Virus record (IMG/VR): IMGVR_UViG_3300027911_000077
Coordinates: 1-20,967 of that record
Origin: a virus
DNA length: 20,967 nucleotides
Direction: 5' to 3' (one strand)
Shown: in pieces, positions 13,167 through 20,343 of the stretch
Layout: every line of letters begins with the position of its first letter
Position numbering within the stretch: the first letter of the stretch is position 1
The notes under the pieces: model-generated
Told to the model about the DNA's origin: nothing
What the model saw: the letters and a program-made list of their open reading frames with translations, nothing else
Database searches by the model: none
Program-made: the position numbers and the translations under genes

Positions 13167-14483
13167 ATGACTTTCTTAAAAACTATCGGCAGAATAATTC
13201 TCGGTCTCGGTCTCGCTATCTCGGGCGCGCTCGGGTATCATTCTCCTCTTAACAATCTGGGTTCGACGCTTCCGTCGAGTGTGCCGGCAGTTTTCGAGAC
13301 CTATCTTGCCAATCAGCAGGGAACAGGGGACACGACGATGACGCTTGCGAATGGAACGCTGCGCGATGGCTCGTCTCTTACAGGCTATGTCTGCTTCACT
13401 GTGGACTCGAATTCTACCTCGCTTGAATATGAATGCGGAACAGCAGCAGGACCAAATGTCACTAATATCGTTCGCGGCATAGATGCCGTGACGGGTACGA
13501 CCACGATTTCTTCTCTTACTTTCGCGCATCGTCTCGGAGCAGACGTGAAGATCACTGACTATCCGATTCTGACGATTCTTACTCGAATGGCGAACGGAAA
13601 CGACAGTTTCCCGAACCTCATGCAGTATGATCCGTCAGTGCTTATCACGAATGCTGCGCCGACTACGACCATCGCCACGAAATACTATGTGGATAACGTA
13701 GCGGTATCAGGAGCTCCGAATGCTAACACGACGACCAAAGGCATCGTTCAGCTCGCTACCGGAGCTCAGCTTGCAGCAGGCACGGCAAACGGGAGTACCG
13801 GAGCTGCTCTTGTTGCTGCTTCGACGAATGCGACCTCTACGTGTCAATCGGCGGCAAATAGTGTGCTCGTGACGCTCGTTTCGAGCGGCAAGCTTTCGAC
13901 CGGATGCATCGACCAGACGCAGGCGTATTCGTGGACCGGCAAGCAGAATTTCTCGACTGCCACTTCGACTTTCAATGCGACGACTTCCATCGCGGCAAAA
14001 TTGGGATCTCCTTTGCTTCTGAATGGAGTAAATCAGTATTGGCCTACGGCAGATGGAGCAAGTTCTACCGTCCCCATGACCGACGGATCGGGAAATATAT
14101 CTTGGAATTCGATTACGCATGCTAACAGCGCCGTAGTAGTCACTGCTACGTCTACTACTTCAACTGGCACAGTGAGCGTGCAAGGAAGCACGATTATCCT
14201 TTCAACCGGAGCAAATCGCGTGATGATAACTTACGCAGGCAGCGGGTCTAATTCTTCCACGGGAGATGGAATCAACCTCGGGTTCAGTATCGACGGAACG
14301 GATACCTTTACAGACGCTTCGCTTACTTCGGCAACCGGAGGCAACAAAGGCAACTTGAGCTTTTCTTATGTCACAACCCCGCTCACTCTTGGTTCGCATA
14401 CTTTCGTATTGCGCATGCAGGCGGTCACGGGGGGCACGGCGAATATAGACGGAGGCTCATTCGCAGTAACGGAAATAAAATAA
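13167..14483 (+). CDS. Secreted-type tail fibre-like protein of the Patescibacteria phage style
   Basis: A 438-aa protein with an N-terminal signal or anchor (TIGRIILGLGLAISGALGYH, residues 6-25). The region from ~42 (AVFETYLANQQGTGDTTMTL) through VCFTVDSNSTSLEYECGT, RGIDAVTGTTTISSLTFAHR and TKGIVQLATGAQLAA is a pattern I recall from many Patescibacteria-associated phage and genome contigs. Middle parts are Ser/Thr-rich. The C-terminal ~110 residues (from VSVQGSTIILSTGANRVMIT to GGTANIDGGSFAVTEIK) look like a beta-sandwich knob. Its cysteines, in YVCFT/YECGT and TCQS/GCID, suggest disulphides. Likely a receptor-binding or structural fibre on the virion. Confidence 0.65.
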   Translation: MTFLKTIGRIILGLGLAISGALGYHSPLNNLGSTLPSSVPAVFETYLANQQGTGDTTMTLANGTLRDGSSLTGYVCFTVDSNSTSLEYECGTAAGPNVTNIVRGIDAVTGTTTISSLTFAHRLGADVKITDYPILTILTRMANGNDSFPNLMQYDPSVLITNAAPTTTIATKYYVDNVAVSGAPNANTTTKGIVQLATGAQLAAGTANGSTGAALVAASTNATSTCQSAANSVLVTLVSSGKLSTGCIDQTQAYSWTGKQNFSTATSTFNATTSIAAKLGSPLLLNGVNQYWPTADGASSTVPMTDGSGNISWNSITHANSAVVVTATSTTSTGTVSVQGSTIILSTGANRVMITYAGSGSNSSTGDGINLGFSIDGTDTFTDASLTSATGGNKGNLSFSYVTTPLTLGSHTFVLRMQAVTGGTANIDGGSFAVTEIK

Positions 14484-14487
14484 TTCA

Positions 14488-16275
14488 ATGGCAACATCTA
14501 CCCCAATCACCGATCGCTCGAGTCCGTGGTACGGATATATCCCTACTCCGACCGGATATCAGCCGGCAAATCCTACATCGACGGCAACTCCTGGCCAGCC
14601 GAATTATTCTCCTGCTTCCTCAGGAAATTCACCGGCTGCGTCGACGCCTTCAGCTCCGAGCGCTACTGCTTCGGGAGGGTCTTATTCTTCAGGAGGCACT
14701 CCTTCGCAAGGCGTTATGGTAGATGATGTGACTCGTCAGCCGATTCCTCCGGCAGGTACTCCGGCATCAACTCCTGCACCTGTTCCTTATACGCCTATCA
14801 TTTCGGGTGCAGCTCCGGCAGGAGGGGGAGATCCTGCTTTCGCGGCAGCACAGGGTAATCTTGCGCCAAATGCGCCTCTTACCCAAGATCAGTGGTTTCA
14901 GAAGCTCTATGCGCAGTCTCAAAGCGTTATAGATGCAATATCAGCTCGCGAGCGTGCAGCAGAAAGCGCTGCGTCGATCGCATCGACACAAGAATCGAAA
15001 GCAAATGATTTCAGCCTGAATGCAGCAGGGCTTGCCGGTTCTTCCGAAGCGAATTCTATGGCAGCTCAGAATGAAGAAAAGCGCCAAGCGGCAGTCGATC
15101 AGGCGCTTGCGAACAAGACGACTGATCTCGCGAATCTGACTTCGACTATTGCATCGCAGGCTATCAATCTTGCACAAGCGGACCAGACTCGCTCGGATAC
15201 CAATTCCGCAAACTATATCGCTTCGAAAATCGCTCAAGGCCAGTCGTGGGTCAAGGCTCTTGCGACACAAGGACACACGCTTGATGATGTGAAGAATACT
15301 GACCCAAACACCTACGCGACGATGCTTCAGTATTTCAACGGCGATGAGAACGCGATGCGTGCTCAGTGGATTTCAGATGCAGCTCCGATTTCACTCGACG
15401 GAGGCAAGCCTATCCAAGCAGGAACCTCTCTTATTTTTACTTTTCAAGACCCGGTTACGAAAAAGACCTTCGTTCAGTCTGTGGATGCAGGCGTTCCTCT
15501 TTCATCCGACTGGACTTCGGCAAAAGCCGCTGACGGAAGCATTTACATGGTTAACAAGCTTACGGGAGAGACGAAGCAGCTTGGGGGAGGCGATCCTTAT
15601 TTCCTTGCGAACAAGGCTCTTACTGATCAGGTTAAGCAGCAGTCTCTTAAGAATTCCGCTATTCGTGATGCGAATTCGCTTCTTCGTTCATCAGGGCTTC
15701 TTACCGGGTCAGGCGGCTCGGGCGTGGGAGGTTCTATCCCTGCGCGATTCAATGCGGCAGCTTCGACAATCGGACGCATTCAAGCAGCAGCTTCGACCGG
15801 CTCGAACGCGGTAAGCGATGAGGATATTATCGATGCGCTTGTGCAAATCAATACCGGCGGCGGCAAGCCTTCTCAGGCGCAATTCGACCAGATTACTTCC
15901 AATTTCGGATTCCAAGACAAGGCAGGAATCGCTTATAACAAGTACATCAATAATAGCTCGTCATTCCTTCCGAAAGGAATCAAGGATGATGCAATCGCTC
16001 TTGCGAAAGCAAATTTCCAGTCGCTCGCGAAGCAGAAAAAGGCATGGGATTCGACGGCACAGGATCTTCTCAATAAGAATGGAATAAGCGGAGTCAATGT
16101 CAGCACCGATAGCTCATTCCTTAATCCTCCGGCACCTGACACATCTTCTGCTGCGACCGGAGTCGATGTCGGCACCGTGGTTCAGGATGCTTCAGGAGTT
16201 CCTGAAGGCACTACGGGAACCGATGATAATGGCAATTCGATGATTGTTCAGGACGGCCAATGGGTATCTCAATAA
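14488..16275 (+). CDS. Large low-complexity virion protein, candidate ejection/internal protein
   Basis: A 595-aa protein. Residues 1-~125 are rich in Pro, Ser, Thr and Gly and likely disordered. Residues ~140-265 are Ala/Ser/Gln-rich helix (QSVIDAISARERAAESAASI; AAQNEEKRQAAVDQALANKT). The middle has a compact domain (TFQDPVTKKTFVQSVDAGVP; DGSIYMVNKLTGETKQLGGG), then a helical part (ARFNAAASTIGRIQAAAST; DEDIIDALVQINTGGGKPSQ). It ends in VQDGQWVSQ. In short-tailed phages, long helical proteins after the hub are often the internal proteins ejected into the cell, so that is the best guess. Nothing in it identifies an enzymatic activity. It starts 4 nt after the previous stop (TAA-TTCA-ATG). Confidence 0.6.
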   Translation: MATSTPITDRSSPWYGYIPTPTGYQPANPTSTATPGQPNYSPASSGNSPAASTPSAPSATASGGSYSSGGTPSQGVMVDDVTRQPIPPAGTPASTPAPVPYTPIISGAAPAGGGDPAFAAAQGNLAPNAPLTQDQWFQKLYAQSQSVIDAISARERAAESAASIASTQESKANDFSLNAAGLAGSSEANSMAAQNEEKRQAAVDQALANKTTDLANLTSTIASQAINLAQADQTRSDTNSANYIASKIAQGQSWVKALATQGHTLDDVKNTDPNTYATMLQYFNGDENAMRAQWISDAAPISLDGGKPIQAGTSLIFTFQDPVTKKTFVQSVDAGVPLSSDWTSAKAADGSIYMVNKLTGETKQLGGGDPYFLANKALTDQVKQQSLKNSAIRDANSLLRSSGLLTGSGGSGVGGSIPARFNAAASTIGRIQAAASTGSNAVSDEDIIDALVQINTGGGKPSQAQFDQITSNFGFQDKAGIAYNKYINNSSSFLPKGIKDDAIALAKANFQSLAKQKKAWDSTAQDLLNKNGISGVNVSTDSSFLNPPAPDTSSAATGVDVGTVVQDASGVPEGTTGTDDNGNSMIVQDGQWVSQ

Positions 16276-16276
16276 A

Positions 16277-17845
16277 ATGAATATCAAAATAACTTCCATT
16301 CCGGGAAAGCCTCAAGCTTCGGCAGCAAAGCCGAAAGGCATTACCATTACGAAGCTCGGAACGCCGCAGCCTTCGTCATCTTTGGGCGATGTGCTTACTC
16401 AAGGCATTCGTGCTTCTTACGGAGCTCCTATGGGAGATGCTATATTCTCGCCGTCACAGCATCCTCTCATGAAACTCAAGGATTTCATCACGGGAGGGGC
16501 AAAAGGATTCAGCCAGGGCATTTCAAGCGCTTTAGACACCTCCTCTCAAGCAATGTCGGATGCAGTGACTCGCGGAGCTAAAAATATCAATGAAGCATCA
16601 GGCATCGTAAATAAGGCCGCGGCTGCCGGTCAGGCAGGATTCCAGACAGCCGGAGCAGTCGCCGGCGGAGCAATTTCAGGCCTTATGGCTCCTATTTCGG
16701 GCCTCGGAGGAGCTATAGGCACGCTCATTCCGAAAGAAGTGGCTAATTCAGCTCCGGTAAATGCCCTTTTTGACAGCCTGAATAAAGTGACTTCCGCTTG
16801 GCAGGATTTTGCCAAAGCACATCCTGATTTGGCTGCAAACGCGGAATCTACGTTCAATATCGCGACTCTTCTTGCTGGCGGAGAAGGAAACAAACCTCTT
16901 TCGGTTTCTGAAGGTGCCGGACAATTGAAAGGCGATCTGTCGAGCCTTTTTGATACGGCAAAAGGAGCAGCGAAAAACGTTGCTTCGGGAGTGAAAACTA
17001 TGGTTACTCCTACAGCTCCCGACATTCAAGAGCTTGTCGATACGACGAGCGGCGTTGCTGATAAGAAAGCACGCATCTCATCGCTTGAGCAAACAGGCGC
17101 GATTGGAAAGAATGGCAAGCCTCTCGGCGGTACAAAGCAGACTCTTCTTGGAGGCATAAAATCGGAACCGACCCCCTTCGATATTGCCCGAGCGGAATCT
17201 GTCCGAGGAATCGTAAAGCCCGGCGCATCTCCCGTGGAAAATCTTACGAATTTGAACAAGGAAATCGCTCGGATTTCGACTGATGAAGTTCGTCCTGCTC
17301 TTCGAGAAGCAGGGAAGACCATTCCGATTTCAGATCAGGCTCCCGGATGGAATTCGACAGTCAAGCGGCTTGCTGATATTGAAAAGCCAGACATCATTAA
17401 GGCAGATTCGACGCTTAATAAGACATACGATCTCGTTAGGCAAAGGATGATTGATCAAATCAAAAAGCAGCCCGCGACTGTCGAGGGATTGTGGGATGCT
17501 CGAATCGCTTTTGATAAAGTCGTTCAAGACCAGTTCGGAGATGTCGCTTTTGATTCCGAAAAGAATACCGCAATCAAACGTGCAGTATCGGACATGAGAA
17601 AAGAAGTGAACGCCATCATTGGCGAAAGGGTTCCTAAATACAAAGATCTCATGTCAAAGCTCACGAACATGTACGATGCTCGTTATAACATTGCTGAGCA
17701 ATTCCAAAGCCTTGTGGATAAGGGAGGATGGAAAGCTTTCAAGGGTCTCAACCCTAAAAAAGCTGCGCTCTTAAAGTGGGGAGTGACAGGCGCAGGTTAC
17801 GAGGTCTTGAAACACACGGTTTTGCCGATTCTTCCAGGAATCTAG
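16277..17845 (+). CDS. Candidate ejection/internal virion protein with glycine-rich hydrophobic segment
   Basis: A 522-aa protein. ATG 16277 (MNIKITSIPGKPQASAAKPK) is chosen over the in-frame ATG 16244 because it sits one base after the previous stop and removes 11 residues that are shadow. A hydrophobic Gly/Ala-rich stretch (AGAVAGGAISGLMAPISGLG, GAIGTLIPKEV; about residues 128-158) could insert into a membrane. C-terminal half is helical and charged (LNKEIARISTDEVRPALREA; DMRKEVNAIIGERVPKYKDL). A membrane-active segment within a long helical protein suits a DNA-ejection conduit component, like P22 gp7/gp16/gp20 or T7 gp14/gp15/gp16, but sequence similarity is not evident. The next gene is 5 nt on if the 29-aa ORF is real. 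Confidence 0.6.
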   Translation: MNIKITSIPGKPQASAAKPKGITITKLGTPQPSSSLGDVLTQGIRASYGAPMGDAIFSPSQHPLMKLKDFITGGAKGFSQGISSALDTSSQAMSDAVTRGAKNINEASGIVNKAAAAGQAGFQTAGAVAGGAISGLMAPISGLGGAIGTLIPKEVANSAPVNALFDSLNKVTSAWQDFAKAHPDLAANAESTFNIATLLAGGEGNKPLSVSEGAGQLKGDLSSLFDTAKGAAKNVASGVKTMVTPTAPDIQELVDTTSGVADKKARISSLEQTGAIGKNGKPLGGTKQTLLGGIKSEPTPFDIARAESVRGIVKPGASPVENLTNLNKEIARISTDEVRPALREAGKTIPISDQAPGWNSTVKRLADIEKPDIIKADSTLNKTYDLVRQRMIDQIKKQPATVEGLWDARIAFDKVVQDQFGDVAFDSEKNTAIKRAVSDMRKEVNAIIGERVPKYKDLMSKLTNMYDARYNIAEQFQSLVDKGGWKAFKGLNPKKAALLKWGVTGAGYEVLKHTVLPILPGI

Positions 17846-17850
17846 GCAGT

Positions 17851-17940
17851 ATGAAGCTTCCAAGCTACCCAAAAACAGAAGCAAGCAAAGACAAAACCGA
17901 TGAATTTAATAAGAGGGTCCATATAATCACTATACCATGA
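17851..17940 (+). CDS. Possible 29-aa peptide coupled to the ATP-grasp gene
   Basis: ATG 17851 opens a 29-codon frame (MKLPSYPKTEASKDKTDEF and NKRVHIITIP) ending in TGA at 17938-17940, which overlaps the next ATG as ATGA. The peptide is basic and polar. ATGA overlaps mark most real gene pairs in this genome, so it may be a real small gene or a coupling leader. It also contains the TATAAT at 17922-17927. Too short to be sure. Confidence 0.3.
   Translation: MKLPSYPKTEASKDKTDEFNKRVHIITIP
17922..17927 (+). promoter_or_regulatory. TATAAT -10 box, 9 nt before the ATP-grasp gene
   Basis: A perfect TATAAT at 17922-17927, nine bases before ATG 17937, in the 91-bp gap after 17845. No TG extension precedes it and no clear -35 is seen. 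It could start a near-leaderless transcript for the ATP-grasp and fibre genes, like the boxes at 1977 and 13152, or be chance sequence inside the 29-aa ORF. Confidence 0.35.
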
Positions 17941-19388
17941 AAGTAAATTTATTGCAAGAGCTTACGGACAAAGAACAGCAGGATCTTCATGATGTCCTCA
18001 TGGTAAAGGACACCTCTGAAAAAGAGCCTGAAATAGAGCCACAGAATGAAGAAGAGGGAGAATATGACCGGAAATTCCTCATTGTTTCGTCTTATGGAGA
18101 GCTTCTTGACCTTGCAATTCATCTCTCGCGCAACGAGAAGGAGAAAGTCGTCCTGTGCATAACTGAAAAAGAGTATCAGAAAATCGGCGAAGGCATCGTT
18201 GAAAAGGACAATGATTGGCACAAGTTCATGGGACAAGGTTGGACGTGGATCATTGACGGATGCGAGCATGCTGACCTTCAGGACTGGCTCCGCAAGCAGG
18301 GAGAGTATGTCGTTGGTACGAATGCGGAAATGAGCGAGCTTGAAGACAATCGTCAGAAGGGGCAAGAATGGTTCAAGGCGGCAGGATTCAAGCAGCCTGA
18401 GTCCCATAACTTCAAGGACATCGATGATGCGATCGCGTTCGTGTCTGAGAATGCCGACAAGCGATGGATCATGAAGCAAAACGGGTCCGCTCCGAAATCA
18501 TTGAATCACATGGGTAAGTTTCAGGGCTCGGAAGATATGCTTTACCATCTTGATGAGATGAAGAAGAAGTGGAACGAGCAGGAATACGGTGCATTCGATT
18601 GCGATCTGATGGAAATTGTCGATGGCGTGGAGATTGCTGCTTCAGCATTCTTCAATGGCCATGACTGGTTGCGGGATAAGGAAGGCCGAGTCGTCGGATT
18701 CCTCAACGGCGAAGAAAAGAAGGAATTCAATGGGAATATGGGAGAAACCACAGGCGAGACAGGCACGACATTCTACGGCTGCGATGAAACGAATGCCATC
18801 TTTGCCGATATTCTTTTGCGAAAGGAAATTACGGACAAGCTGCGCGAAACCGGCTTTCGCGGCGTGTTCGACATAAACGGAAGTCTCATCGATGACGGCT
18901 TTGTGGCGTTCGAAGCGACCTCGCGTTTCGGCATTCCTGCTACGTCTTACGAATTCATCGAAGGCTTGAAATCAAAGACAGCGGATCTGCTCTGCGCAAT
19001 GGCCTATGGAGACAATCCGGCAATCGAAGTGCGCAAGGGCTGGGGCATGTGCATCGTAGTTGCGGCAAAGCCGTATCCGATCGATGCAGACATGCCGAAA
19101 GAGCATACTTCCATCGGAGAGAAGCTGTGGATACTTGCTGATGGCAAGCCGACTGATCAATTCACAAAAGAACAGCAAAAGCATATTCATCTTGAGAATT
19201 TTTATTGCGATGAAGAGGGCAATTACAAAGTAGCAACTCCTTGCGGCTATCTGCTCGTGGTCACGGGGACTGGATCGAGCATAAAATCCACGAGAGAGAA
19301 ATTGCTAGGATATATCAAGGAGAACATCTATATCTCCGGCCAGAAATGGCGCACCGATATCGGAGCTCGCCTTGAGGAGCATATATGA
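17937..19388 (+). CDS. PurD-like (GARS-type) ATP-grasp protein in the tail module
   Basis: A 483-aa protein with the whole architecture of phosphoribosylamine-glycine ligase (GARS, PurD). After an acidic, flexible N-terminus (1-45) come a Rossmann-like strand-loop-helix (RKFLIVSSYGELLDLAIHL, 45-63), the pre-ATP-grasp region (GEYVVGTNAEMSELEDNRQK, 122-141), the lid/ATP segment (KRWIMKQNGSAPKS, 175-188), MEIVDGVEIAASAFFNGHDW (225-244), NMGETTGETGTTF (267-279), and FRGVFDINGSLIDDGFVAFE plus ATSRFGIP (307-334), then a GARS-C-like domain ending WRTDIG (471-476). In GARS the E-x-N metal motif reads ExN-x-RFGDPE; here E326 and R330 are kept but Asn is T328 and GDPE is GIPA. So ATP-grasp activity may be altered or lost. 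It overlaps the fibre gene downstream by 4 nt. Its substrate cannot be told. Confidence 0.75.
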   Translation: MKVNLLQELTDKEQQDLHDVLMVKDTSEKEPEIEPQNEEEGEYDRKFLIVSSYGELLDLAIHLSRNEKEKVVLCITEKEYQKIGEGIVEKDNDWHKFMGQGWTWIIDGCEHADLQDWLRKQGEYVVGTNAEMSELEDNRQKGQEWFKAAGFKQPESHNFKDIDDAIAFVSENADKRWIMKQNGSAPKSLNHMGKFQGSEDMLYHLDEMKKKWNEQEYGAFDCDLMEIVDGVEIAASAFFNGHDWLRDKEGRVVGFLNGEEKKEFNGNMGETTGETGTTFYGCDETNAIFADILLRKEITDKLRETGFRGVFDINGSLIDDGFVAFEATSRFGIPATSYEFIEGLKSKTADLLCAMAYGDNPAIEVRKGWGMCIVVAAKPYPIDADMPKEHTSIGEKLWILADGKPTDQFTKEQQKHIHLENFYCDEEGNYKVATPCGYLLVVTGTGSSIKSTREKLLGYIKENIYISGQKWRTDIGARLEEHI

Positions 19389-20341
19389 CCAAAAAACTAT
19401 CGAGCCTGGCGAATGAGGGAAGCTTGTCCGAGAATTTGGATAAGCGCTCTTCGGCCATGATTGAGGAAACCTTGAAGGAAGCGGTTGCTTCTCTTGAAAA
19501 AGATGCGGCTTTCATCGTGCAGAGCGCCGAAGAAAAGGTGGAAACTGTCACGGCAGTCGCAAAGGAGGAAATCAGGAAAGACGCGATGGTTCGTGTGGAT
19601 GAGCTGGTCCTTGAAAAGCATCTTCCCCTTCAGGAATCGATGGACGGTCTTTATCGCAGAATCGAAGAAGTTGATGATGAGATTGTCGCCTCGCTGTCAC
19701 TTAGCGAGAAGCAATACAAGGAGCTCCGCAGCCTCATTGATGGATTGAAAAATGAAATCGGAATTTCTTTCAAGTCTTTCTCGAAAGCAGACTCGAAGCT
19801 TGATTCCGAATTGCGTTCCATGCCGGAAATCGTTGAAAAGAAAGTCCTTGAGCTCCGCAAGCATGTGTCCGGAGAATTGAAGAAGATCAATGACTTGAAT
19901 ATCAGCAAGGAATTCCGTTCGGTATTCAAGAAAGTGGCTGAAATCGAGAAATACGCTAAATCTATTCCGTGGGGAGGCGCGAGTTATCCGCAGCTTGTGA
20001 ACAACAATGGAAAAGCGGTTTATCAAGGGGCAGTCATAAATTTCAAGAATGGAAACAATACGACGGCTGTTGTTTCTCAAAATGACCTGACAGGCAATGT
20101 TGATGTGACTTTCAATTCGACTGCTTCTTCAGGAAATAATGTCTACGGCGAGGTCCCTTCCGGCTCTGGAACGGGCTTCACGCTCGCTCATACCCCGGTT
20201 GCCGGCTCGGTCCGTCTCTATCGCGGCGGCGCGTATCAGCAAGCAGGAGCAGGCAAGGATTACGTCATATCGGGAGCAAACATCACGCTTGCAATCACCC
20301 TTGCGGCCGGAGAAGTCCTTTTGGCAGACTATTCATACTAA
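19385..20341 (+). CDS. Tail fibre with coiled-coil shaft and C-terminal beta domain
   Basis: A 318-aa protein overlapping the ATP-grasp gene by 4 nt. Residues 1-~195 are charged heptad helices (ETLKEAVASLEKDAAFIVQS; DGLYRRIEEVDDEIVASLSL; EVEKKVLELRKHVSGELKKI-like segments), fit for a trimeric coiled coil. Residues ~205-250 (YPQLVNNNGKAVYQGAVINF, GNVDVTFNSTAS) look like fibre strands. The end (GEVPSGSGTGFTLAHTPVAG, SVRLYRGGAYQQAGAGKDYV, ISGANITLAITLAAGEVLLA) is a recognised phage fibre module of the GxxxxFTLxxTPVxGSVxxYxxG type, ending DYSY. Likely a receptor-binding or fibre-shaft protein. It has no signal peptide, unlike the next gene. Confidence 0.75.
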   Translation: MTKKLSSLANEGSLSENLDKRSSAMIEETLKEAVASLEKDAAFIVQSAEEKVETVTAVAKEEIRKDAMVRVDELVLEKHLPLQESMDGLYRRIEEVDDEIVASLSLSEKQYKELRSLIDGLKNEIGISFKSFSKADSKLDSELRSMPEIVEKKVLELRKHVSGELKKINDLNISKEFRSVFKKVAEIEKYAKSIPWGGASYPQLVNNNGKAVYQGAVINFKNGNNTTAVVSQNDLTGNVDVTFNSTASSGNNVYGEVPSGSGTGFTLAHTPVAGSVRLYRGGAYQQAGAGKDYVISGANITLAITLAAGEVLLADYSY

Positions 20342-20343
20342 AA

